Below, piece by piece: positions 1-6,898 of a stretch of DNA of 14,562 bases. This DNA is from Phoronis ovalis. Taxonomy: Eukaryota > Phoronida > Phoronidae. The position numbers and the translations under genes are program-made. The stretch lies in the NCBI GenBank assembly GCA_028565635.1, contig JAOXYB010031665.1, positions 1 to 14,562 on the forward strand, in the 5' to 3' direction. The notes below the pieces were generated by a model. It was not told the origin of the DNA, made no database searches, and was given only the letters and a program-made list of their open reading frames with translations. Positions within the stretch are counted from its first letter, which is position 1, and every line of letters begins with the position of its first letter.

Positions 1-81
1 AAAGTATACAATCCAAATCCAAAATGTTCAACTCGGCTGCACACCCCCACCAAAAAATAACCTGAGTACCCCCCCCCCGGG
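1..81 (-). mobile_element. Family A element, partial (one end only)
   Basis: Read on the minus strand, this segment starts with a CCCGGGGGG run, then GTACTCAGG, a T-run and TGGTGGGGGTGTGCAGCC, then the word TTTGGATTGTATACTT. This matches the left end of the complete element at 5262-5670 almost base for base, so it is a second copy in the opposite orientation. The terminus is at base 81 and the rest lies outside the window to the left. It has no coding capacity here. The similarity is seen directly; calling it a non-autonomous DNA transposon is an inference from the inverted ends of the complete copy. Confidence 0.8.
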
Positions 82-1457
82 AACAGACATATTGTTTTAT
101 TGAAAGGGGTTATCACATTCAGGGCTATACAATAACCTAGCTACATAACTTGTAGATTTTGTTACAATTTAGGATTGCAGCAGTAGGCAGTTAACCTATT
201 GGGTTTGTACATTTTCTTTCTTCATATTAAAGTTGGTTTTCACTTTTTCAGTGAATTCTTGCCTCGAATTAGTTTGATGTGCTAAATAGACTCTTGCATT
301 TCTCATTATGCATCACTTTTTAAGTTGTTTTTTTTGGTTAACTTTATAGTTTGCTGATAACAAAAATTCAACCTGTTATTAAATTCTATACATCTGTAGC
401 TGGTATCAAAGATTACAAGTTAACTAGAACTGGTCAGCTAAATGACAATAAACTAGTGCACAAATCAGATGTCACTGTCTTTCTTTGAAGAGCAATTTTA
501 ATTCATTTTTCCCATGTATATTTTAAAAAGCTTTTCTTATAATACTTTGTCTTTGGAATATGTATTTCAAAATACTTAAAAACTGTTATATTTTTTAAAA
601 TACAGTTGCTCATAAATATTTGTATGTTTGTATCATATATAAACCAGTAATTAATGTTTACAGCATATGTATCTGGTATAACTATAAAACAATAAAATGA
701 ATTAACTTGGACTGGTATGTTTCACTATGAGAAAGAAAGTTAGCAAATTCCAGTACTTCAACTTCCTTCCACTACTGCACCAATACGACCCTTTCAAGTA
801 GTTTCAAATCTTGTCACCAAAAAAATAATTGAGAAAATGTAAGATTTGAGGATTAGTATTCTCAACACATTAAAAAATATCTGTTTTTCTTCAAAAAATC
901 CTTTTATTTTTCAAATATGTAGAGGGTTTAGGAAAACAATCAAATTAAAGAAATTTTACAGAAAATACAATTTCTGGAGTGAAATCAATTGTTATGCAAT
1001 ATAGACCATGCATATGACCTCCCTTAGTGGCGACTATGGTTAACTGCAACTCTAAAGAATCTTATTTGCTAAAACTTTTATAGTTTTCGACAGTCAGAAT
1101 GATAAGAAATGTCCATATATCGGGCACTGCCCGCTTGTTATAATAAGTAAACAGTTCATTACGATACAAATTTCCATGCAGGGAATACTTTAAGAAAAAT
1201 CAAGTCGGTGTTTTAATTGTCAATTAGGGACATACATGTCTCATGCTTCTGAAGGAAGGTCAACCCACCGGCAAGAAGAATGTTAACATTGGCGGTTCTG
1301 TTTTAGTTTATTATAATTTTCCTATATGATAATCAGGGATTCATTAAATAAATAATTTTAAGAATGTTTGGGTAGAGTATGGCTCAAGTTACAGACTTGG
1401 TTTTATGCATCTTGGGGAAAAATTTGTTATTATTAACATTTCCCTGAATAGGCGCTC
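82..1457. other. AT-rich stretch without an assignable gene
   Basis: Only A/T-rich sequence with many homopolymer runs and stop codons in all frames was seen. The one distinct structure is a near-perfect hairpin at 1121-1133, listed separately. The window 1228-1329 has a short open frame with unusually GC-rich codons, but it is no longer than chance predicts. No domain was recognised on either strand. Confidence 0.6.
1121..1133. repeat. Short perfect inverted repeat (6-bp arms)
   Basis: The sequence CGGGCA-C-TGCCCG is a perfect 6-bp inverted repeat around one base and stands out in AT-rich surroundings. No following T-run or coding context suggests a role. It may be a remnant of a hairpin-containing repeat. 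Confidence 0.5.
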
Positions 1458-1467
1458 GGGGGGGGGG
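1458..1467. repeat. Isolated run of ten G, possible transposon terminus
   Basis: A run of ten G is followed by CTGTAAGTAATATTTCAG and a GT-rich stretch. In this window other long G or C runs mark the ends of family A and B elements, and the bases after this run loosely resemble the family B terminus (G-run, CAGT-like word, AATAT). No matching inverted partner was found nearby, so it is at best a solitary end. Confidence 0.3.
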
Positions 1468-1723
1468 CTGTAAGTAATATTTCAGCCTGTACGTGTGGGT
1501 GTCATTATTAAAAATCAAAAATGGCACAAGTAGATTTTTCAAAACATTTTAGTTTTCTTTAGAAATGTCAAAACCTCAAAATATGTTCAATAATTTAACG
1601 CAATCTGACATCATGCTCATTTACATGGTGTTTGCATATAGCTGGATATTTTCTTCCAGTCAGTCACCGTCACAACTAGGAAAATAAAATATTATAGCAA
1701 CTAATGTTACAATTTCCCTATAT

Positions 1724-1896
1724 GTGATGAAACTTGTATTACATTTTCAATAGCCTTCAAGGCAATTTTCATCAATTTGGACATAAAACATTCTTTAATG
1801 ATAGCTTCAAAGGTTCTATTATAAACATAGACTTATTGTTCACCATCACAGGAACCATACATGAAACTCTTGACACACAATTGGCATCAAAATCTT
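1724..1896 (-). pseudogene. Decayed copy of a duplicated exon-like segment
   Basis: This segment aligns along its length with 5678-5853, in the same orientation, at roughly 85 percent identity judged by eye. Read on the minus strand it shows the same order of codons, including a C-x2-C pair and the word YGSCDG. Its frame is broken: a TGA replaces the TTG before the first Cys codon, a 2-base deletion lies after YGSCDG, and one base is lost just before the ATGAAAATTGC stretch. It is therefore a dead copy of whatever the second copy represents. Differences from the other copy are a mix of silent (TTA/CTA, CTG/TTA, GCA/GCC) and replacement changes, so constraint is not proven. The protein family is not recognised. 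Confidence 0.55.
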
Positions 1897-1910
1897 CGAA
1901 CACAGCAAAA

Positions 1911-2417
1911 TATAGTTCTCAATTATTTGCAAATTTCATGTCTCCAATATCTCTTAATTCTTATCCAATTAATTTCGCATCCAACAGAAAGAGTCCCAAG
2001 TACCAAAATAACCATCAATATCCTAACAACTATCCTGGGAAGCAAGAGAAAAAATTAATCTGTTAAATATATAGTAGCTCATCATGACATTGACTACGGA
2101 CCCTAGTGAGTGGAGGGAGACTCCTGCAAGCAAATACTGTTTTTTCTCTGTCAGAGATAATGTATGTTCTGGAATGGTAAAAAAGATTGTTTTTTAAAAG
2201 ACTGTCATGATCAAAGCTATACAGGACGTTCCAGGTCTCTGGTTTATATAATTTTCTTAAAACGTGGCTATGCATTCAATCCTATTTTCCGATAGTGCAG
2301 AAAAATGCTGACATACGCAATTTTATGGTGCAAAACAAGGACGTTCAAAAGCAGACTTTATGTATTTGTTAACAAAATCTTCCACACATTTCAAAATTTG
2401 CCACAAACACAATGGAT
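1911..2417. other. No gene seen
   Basis: AT-rich sequence to the right of the decayed duplicated segment. It contains a short imperfect palindrome, CTCTGTCAGAG, at 2146-2156 and a slightly GC-richer patch at 2090-2140. Open frames here are short and resemble nothing known. Weak similarity between 1987-2010 and 6050-6070 might extend the duplication, but it is too faint to claim. Confidence 0.5.
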
Positions 2418-2850
2418 ACATACCTGTCAACTGTGGAAAATGCCAGATAGGCAGATTTTCCAGAGGACGCGGTAGCAAGGACGTGCCAAAGGCTATAGGG
2501 GTCCGGCGGCATGTTCCTCATAAAATTTTGAAAAAATGGCTTAATTTGATGCATTCTGAGCCATTTGGACTACTTTGATAGTATTTATATTTTTATATTG
2601 ATGTGTTTATAGCATATTTCATTAAAAAAAAAGTTATTTGCTGTCGTTGTCATTTATATATTGCACATACCAATTTGGGCACATATCCAATAATACATAT
2701 ATACATATATTGCAATCCTCTAAACTCTGACTTTTCCAAAAAATTTCGAAACATGGAAATTTTGAAATCGGGATATTTTTAAAATGGATCGGGAGATGAG
2801 CCTCCAAATTGGGAGACTCCCGACGAGATTGGGAGCATTGACAGATATGC
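2418..2850. mobile_element. Probable non-autonomous DNA transposon (family C), 433 bp
   Basis: The left end reads ACATACCTGTCAA and the right end, inverted, reads GCATATCTGTCAA: 11 of 13 bases match as terminal inverted repeats. GGAT flanks both ends directly (2414-2417 and 2851-2854), a possible 4-bp target duplication. Inside, 2498-2530 carries a GGTCCGGCGGCATG-type imperfect palindrome followed by AAAATTTTGAAA. Near the right end, 2788-2834 has repeated GGGAG/CTCCC words including the perfect palindrome GGGAGACTCCC at 2811-2821. I associate these words with dispersed repeats common in invertebrate genomes, from memory only. There is no coding capacity. Ends and flanks are seen; the transposon call is an inference. 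Confidence 0.55.
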
Positions 2851-4174
2851 GGATAGGCGAGTGAAAATTTACATTTATTTACCCAAATATTTTCAGACAG
2901 TTGGATAACACATGCAGATCGAGCAATTACCGAAAGCCAGCAAAATCACACATACTATTTTGAACACTATATAGATATATAGTTGCCAACATAAGAAATT
3001 TGAATGTGTGACAATCTACTTAACTTTTCAAAAAAAATTCTCTACGTCGTCTGCCTGCCGGAATTTTAATTCAAGAAAGTGTTTACCAAGTTCAAGTAGA
3101 CCAGTTTTTATTAGTTCCTGCTTATTACTTTGTAAAGCAGAACTCAATAAATTGGCGAATCAAAAAACTGACTTAAAAATATATAACTTCCGGTTGTATG
3201 AGCTTGTTCCCAGATGGCGCTAAAACTATAATCGAAAGTATAATGAATTATTTGACGGAATGTCTCATTTAAACACTGTGGACGATCAAAATCTGCAAAA
3301 AAAATCTCATTTTGACCGAAATGTGTGAAATTTAGACGTCCATGCGTGTTGTGGGACAACCAATCAAAATTTGTGACAGTCACTCACGTTTGGCAACTAT
3401 GTATATAAATATTATAAATTCTCAAATACGAATTAACACAACATATATATACTGCTAACTGATAGCCAACAACCAGTACCTTTGATCACATTTCATTGCA
3501 TGGTTTTGACATATTGCTCAGCCATCTTGGTTGGGTGAGAAAATTAAAACCTTGCTTCAATCTTCCCAAAACCGGACTCTATCACAGAGGTAGCGTTAAG
3601 CTGTAAAAAACATAGAAATAATGCATATATAGTTTTGCTCATAACATAATACAGCAATTATACTGTTAAAGCAGTTTAATTAAAAAACAAGACCACCTAT
3701 GGTGATAAGGATGTCTTTTTTAGAGCGAGTGAATGAATATCCCTGGAGGATGACATTTAACAGAGATCGGTTCAAATCAAGACAAATATTTTCTTACCAA
3801 ATGGAGCATTGGACATGTGATGATACAGTGAACTGCATTGAACTATATTGTATTTTGTCTTGAAATAGCATGAAATTCTTGGATAAAAACAAACACTGAA
3901 ATAACTACTGTCTAAAGTATATAATATATGTTATAATATATTTAATTGATAAGATTTGGCAACTGACATTTGTTCTTAAAATTAGATTAATGTAATTAAG
4001 TAATATTTTACAAATGCAGCGTTATACTATTCATAGGTACTTGGTGCAGCCATCATCTAGACCCCACACGATCACACTATTAATTATTAGTATGAATGAA
4101 ATTACATAATATTTCATAAAATTATACAATAATAATAAAGTATAATTATAATATTACTGATCATCACATGACAG
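2851..4174. other. No supported gene; AT-rich with scattered promoter-like words
   Basis: All frames are broken frequently. A CCAAT word at 3360-3364 and a TATATAAAT word at 3402-3410 are spaced as in a textbook promoter on the plus strand, but no supported exon follows. An almost pure A/T block lies around 3918-3945 and another around 4080-4170, immediately beyond the THAP remnant. No repeat family was recognised. Confidence 0.5.
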
Positions 4175-4387
4175 TCAAACTCTGAAACTACGTAATTGTA
4201 AACAGTATTCGTCTTCCACCGAATTTGATCCAGGATCCTATGTAATTTTACTAATCCATTGTTCTCTTAATTCTTTATCAACAGGTTATTTATGAAATGA
4301 TAAATGTACATCTTCTCTCCCATTGTTTATGCACGTTGGAGCAGAGCAAGATACACATGAATCTTTCTTCCACTCACTAGAAGCCAT
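4175..4387 (-). pseudogene. THAP-type zinc-finger domain remnant with two in-frame stops
   Basis: On the minus strand an ATG at 4387-4385, in the favourable context AAAAATGG, opens a frame whose residues match the THAP DNA-binding domain. C14-SAPT-C19 gives the C-x4-C pair, SFHK is at 30-33, P is at 35, REQW ends at W44, and a Cys is at 62. Spacings C-C 5, C-P 21 and W-C 18 equal those of human THAP1 (C5, C10, P26, W36, C54); P-W is 9 here and 10 in THAP1. Codon 34, where THAP proteins have Phe (HKFP), is TAA (4288-4286). Codon 50 is TAG (4240-4238), and the frame closes with TGA at 4177-4175. The fourth ligand, His at Cys+3, is Leu here, and the C-terminal AVPxxF part is absent. THAP domains bind DNA in animal transcription regulators and in P-like transposases. 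No transposase catalytic region was seen nearby, so the parent could be either. It is a decayed copy unless the stops are assembly errors. Confidence 0.75.
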
Positions 4388-4659
4388 TTTTACTTGTAAT
4401 GAAATCTTCAAACAAAAACCTGATTTTGACTTCAGTTATGTTCTTTTCACTGACTAACTAAAGTCCGCTACTTACATAGTTATTTATTCCCGAGAAAAAG
4501 TTTAGGTGATATTAGCATTTTCCGTGGAGGAAAATGGTAAAAGAGTATCTACGTATTCATAAAAGAAAAAAATATTTTACTAACCGGTAAATAAAATGCT
4601 TGTGCTTTGTTAGTTCTTGGTATTCCCAATAGGTGGTGCCAGTGATACTAACTGTCACG
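4388..4659. other. Region 5' of the THAP remnant, nothing recognised
   Basis: If the THAP remnant was once a gene, this would be its 5' untranslated or promoter side. It is AT-rich with no TATA-like word at a convincing distance and no open frame of note. No repeat family was recognised. Confidence 0.4.
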
Positions 4660-4809
4660 TAAAAGGCGAGTGGCAAAAAGCCAACGAATGATGGCAAGAC
4701 GCAAAAAACGGGGCAATCTGCCCGCAAACTGGTCCGGACTTATTGTTACTTGTTACTTGTTGTGAACACTCGGACATAGGATGTTGTTTTTGTAAACAAA
4801 ACAACATCC
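4660..4809. promoter_or_regulatory. CpG-dense block with clustered short inverted repeats
   Basis: About eight CpG dinucleotides fall within roughly 110 bases (4660-4771), in DNA where CpG is otherwise rare. The block contains TGGC-AAAAA-GCCA (4671-4683), GGGC-AATCT-GCCC (4711-4723), the palindrome GTCCGGAC (4732-4739), three near-copies of the heptamer TTGTTAC (4743-4763), and a 12-bp perfect hairpin at 4779-4809. It lies about 300-400 bp on the 5' side of the THAP remnant. It could be an old CpG-rich promoter or the relic of another repeat. Neither is demonstrated. Confidence 0.3.
4779..4809. repeat. Perfect 12-bp inverted repeat with 7-base loop
   Basis: GGATGTTGTTTT (4779-4790) and AAAACAACATCC (4798-4809) are exact reverse complements around TGTAAAC. 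This is the longest perfect hairpin noticed in the window. The base pairs outside the stem do not match, so the boundary is sharp. No coding context or T-run suggests a terminator, and its role is unknown. Confidence 0.7.
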
Positions 4810-5261
4810 AATATCAGTAGAAATATTTCCTAAAATTAGAGAAGTATTCAAAATGCATGAATTAGTGCAACATCTTTAACTCAGAATCACATCTCCACAG
4901 AACGACACAGAAACATCACTCTAAAAAGCCTGTCACAAATTTGTCAGAAGCATACATTCTACTTGGTAATTGTAAATATAGGGAACAACTTGTGATGCAC
5001 ATGAATTGTACCAGTATTAAATTATCCACAGAATCTATGAAATAGAAAACAAATCTCAAAAATGTATTTTCGAATATTTTACTAATTTTAATAGCTTTTT
5101 TGAATTTGTGTTAGCCAATGGATCTATTAGTCAGCCAGAATTAGTCTCATGGCTACAATTGGCCACATTAATCAAATATCAACATTATTTAGCAAAACTT
5201 TTGCAAACGAACCAGCACAATTCACAATAGGAAAAAATGCCTTGGTCTGGTAGGGATAATT
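4810..5261. other. No supported gene
   Basis: Plus-strand bases 5021-5230 form a stop-free frame of about 69 codons without an initiating ATG. At this base composition such frames are expected several times by chance in a window this size, and no family was recognised. The rest is AT-rich filler up to the family A element. Confidence 0.5.
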
Positions 5262-5670
5262 CCCGGGGGGGTACTCAAGGTATTTTTTGGTGGGGGTGTG
5301 CAGCCCAGTTAAAAATTTGGGATTTGGATTGTATACTTCTTACTGTATTTTTTTGGATTGCTATGGTAACCGTAAAGAAATTCAAAAATGTGGATTGCTA
5401 CCCACTGTTTACAGCAAATAAGTTTAGGTTTGTATCCGTAAAATGATTTTTGGGATTAACTGGTTTCTATCAGTCAATTTGCATAAAAATGGATTGCTAC
5501 TCAAATATTTTAAAATTTTGGATTAATTGCTACCCTTATATTTTACAAAATTTGGATTGCTACCCTAAAATTTCAAAAAATTTGGATTGGGTTTGCTGCC
5601 AGAAGATAAAATTTTGGATTGGGTTCTGCGGCACATCCCCGTAGTCAAAAAACCTTCAGTACCCCCCGGG
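5262..5670 (+). mobile_element. Family A element, complete, 409 bp, with inverted ends and internal minisatellite
   Basis: The left end (CCCGGGGGGGTACTCAAGG, T-run, GGGGGTGTGCAGCCC) and the inverted right end (CCCGGGGGGTACTGAAGG, T-run, GGGGATGTGCCGC) form imperfect terminal inverted repeats of about 45 bp. Between them the word TTGGATTGCTACCC or a variant recurs at about 5322, 5351, 5389, 5488, 5517, 5552, 5581 and 5613. Most units are about 30-38 bp apart, each followed by an A/T-rich spacer. Any frame across it only reads this repeat (a recurrent D-C-Y-P word) and should not be taken as a protein. No clear target-site duplication is visible: the flanks are GGATAATT and TCAGACAG. It sits about 8 bp from the duplicated segment at 5678. 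Confidence 0.8.
5313..5632 (+). repeat. Degenerate ~30-38-bp tandem repeat inside family A element
   Basis: At least eight units share the core TTGGATTGCTACCC followed by AAAATTT-like sequence. The final two units drift to TTGGATTGGGTTTGCTGCC and TTGGATTGGGTTCTGCGGC, which also form the inner part of the right inverted repeat. This suggests the terminal repeat and the minisatellite share an origin. The gap between 5405 and 5485 is a decayed unit or an insertion. Confidence 0.7.
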
Positions 5671-5677
5671 TCAGACA

Positions 5678-5853
5678 GTGATGAAATATGTACTACATTT
5701 TCAATAGCCTTCAATGCAATTTTCATCAAATTTGGACATAAATCATTCTTCAGTGATAACTTCAAAGGTTCTGTTATCAGCATAGACTTGTTATAGTCAC
5801 CATCACAGGAACCATACTTGAAATTTTTGACACACAATTGGCACAAAAATCTT
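5678..5853 (-). pseudogene. Second, frame-open copy of the duplicated exon-like segment
   Basis: The minus strand reads without a stop for about 57 codons from about 5846 to 5678. Counting from the TTG at 5846, Cys residues fall at 2, 5, 14 and 37. The words YGSCDG (11-16) and MKIALKAIENV (41-51) are present. The segment is shared with 1724-1896, where the frame is broken. Homology stops at about 5678, some 8 bp from the family A element. The open frame running on into that element is accidental. AAT-GTAGTA at 5695-5703 could be an old splice donor, and TTATAAG near 5851-5857 an acceptor; both are weak. The family is not recognised. It may be a fragment of a host exon or of a dispersed repeat. 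It is labelled pseudogene because no start codon, splice support or continuation was found. Confidence 0.4.
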
Positions 5854-5868
5854 ATAATTACACAGCAG

Positions 5869-6141
5869 AGATTTCAAACACAGCTATAGGTGCATGCATG
5901 CAGCCCTTTGACTTATTTACATTAATTATATTATTTAGTCCAAAAGAAGATTGTATGTCTCTAATGAAAGCTTTCAGTCTTTTTGTCCTGATGTATATGG
6001 AAGGAAGGAGACTAAAAATGGCTGGAGTTCTATGTCCTTGCTTATGGCCGTCAATTCAAAAAGGACCCAAGGGGCATATATACGTGTACTTCAGTGATAT
6101 TTTCATATGGTCTTCCTGACCACATCCAAATTCTTTACTAC
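5869..6141. other. No supported gene
   Basis: AT-rich sequence to the right of the duplicated segment. A 93-codon plus-strand frame covers 5838-6119, but it overlaps the duplicated segment in the opposite sense, matches nothing known and has no codon pattern that sets it apart. No repeat was recognised. Confidence 0.4.
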
Positions 6142-6154
6142 ACTGCACGAAAAG
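6142..6154 (+). repeat. 13-bp terminal-repeat-like word (left partner)
   Basis: ACTGCACGAAAAG at this site is matched in inverted orientation by CTTTCCGTGCAGT at 12609-12621, 12 of 13 bases. TTACTA lies one base to the left of this word (6135-6140) and two bases to the right of its partner (12624-12629), as a target duplication would. This may be one end of a 6.5-kb element or the end of an unrelated short repeat. Confidence 0.35.
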
Positions 6155-6217
6155 CTAGATATTCATAGTTTCGCTAGATCTGTTGAGAAATGTATATTTT
6201 ATATATGCTTGAGTTTA

Positions 6218-6384
6218 CATCAGAATGCGTAGGATTGTCGAGGTGCTAGATTGTGTAAGAATACAGAGTTGCATAACTCATTATATCTAAGATTTAGTTA
6301 TACACAGTTATGCTTTGTCATTAATCTGCCTTATTCTGCCATCAGGAATGCGTAGTTTGTGTAGGAATAAAGACACTGCATAAC
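6218..6384 (+). repeat. Diverged direct duplication of about 50 bp
   Basis: The stretch 6218-6277 (CATCAGAATGCGTAGG ... TTGTGTAAGAATACAGAG ... GCATAAC) recurs at 6340-6384 (CATCAGGAATGCGTAG, TTTGTGTAGGAATAAAGAC ... GCATAAC) with a 16-base deletion. Between them GCATAACT and AGTTATGC (6271-6313) form an inverted pair. This resembles the internal tandem repeats of the other short elements here. Confidence 0.5.
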
Positions 6385-6898
6385 ACATATTGTCACATGG
6401 TAGTGTACCTCGTTGTAGCAGAAGCAAAGAACGGGATATAATTTCTGATTGTTGTAATTCGCCAATGTTTATACAAATAACCTTTAAGTTTAGATGACTG
6501 GAACTTTGCATTTTATGAAGGTTAATTTCATCTAAATATTTATTGAAATACAATAAAGCATAGGCTTACTAAAATTACTTAAATCATCACTAATAGTTAT
6601 GCGCAGTCAGGTTGAACTGCACTATACTAAACGCGGTCCATGATCGATAGCTTAATCAGCAGCAACACAAATCTATTTTGTGTTTAAGAAATAAAACAAT
6701 TCACATTCTATCAAAATTAAGAAATTGCAAAGTTAATTGTACACGTAAAATGCCTCATTAAATAAGAAGTTAATTTGCATTTCTCACATTATCAAGGACT
6801 AATAAAATTAGTTTTACAACTTTTTAACAAGTTTCATGTTGCATATTGCACAGTATTGAAAACATTTATAGACAGTTTTATTTATTGATTCAAGTAGT
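6385..6898. other. No supported gene
   Basis: AT-rich sequence with stops in all plus-strand frames. Around 6603-6620, GCAGT-CAGGTTGA-ACTGC is a small inverted repeat. From about 6770 on, faint similarity to the tandem-array unit begins (TTCTCACATTATCAAGGACT versus CTTTCCACATTGTCAAGTACT), so the array may once have reached this far. Confidence 0.4.

Noticed and set aside
1228-1329. 33-codon frame with GC-rich codons after an acceptor-like TTAG
   Set aside because: Weak acceptor, no family and chance length. The word ACATTGGCGGTTC shared with the family B copy near 8680 is probably coincidence.
3360-3535. CCAAT, TATATAAAT, an ATG with a following GGGTGAGA donor-like site, and a YY1-like GCCATCTTGG
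   Set aside because: Each word is common in AT-rich DNA, and the implied first exon is 12 codons with no partner exon.
3769-3779. GGTTCAAATCA, resembling a tRNA or SINE B box
   Set aside because: No A box at a suitable distance and no cloverleaf can be drawn.
4286-4291. An AT-AC (minor spliceosome) or mutated GT intron starting ATAACCTG right after SFHK, at the place where human THAP1 exon 1 ends
   Set aside because: The codons after the TAA continue in frame as P-V-D-K ... R-E-Q-W with the proline and tryptophan at THAP spacing. The simpler reading is an uninterrupted domain with a premature stop.
4732-4739. GTCCGGAC, which equals the core of the P-element target-site motif described in Drosophila, close to a THAP remnant
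   Set aside because: One 8-mer palindrome with no inverted terminal repeat or duplication around it. Target preference in a fly says little about this genome.
5021-5230. 69-codon stop-free plus-strand frame reading like a helical peptide
   Set aside because: No ATG at its start, no family match, and several frames of this length are expected by chance here.
5450-5644. Open frame with repeated D-C-Y-P words
   Set aside because: It only translates the minisatellite inside the family A element.
5838-6119. 93-codon plus-strand open frame
   Set aside because: Overlaps the duplicated segment antisense, no recognisable domain and no homologous frame in the other copy.
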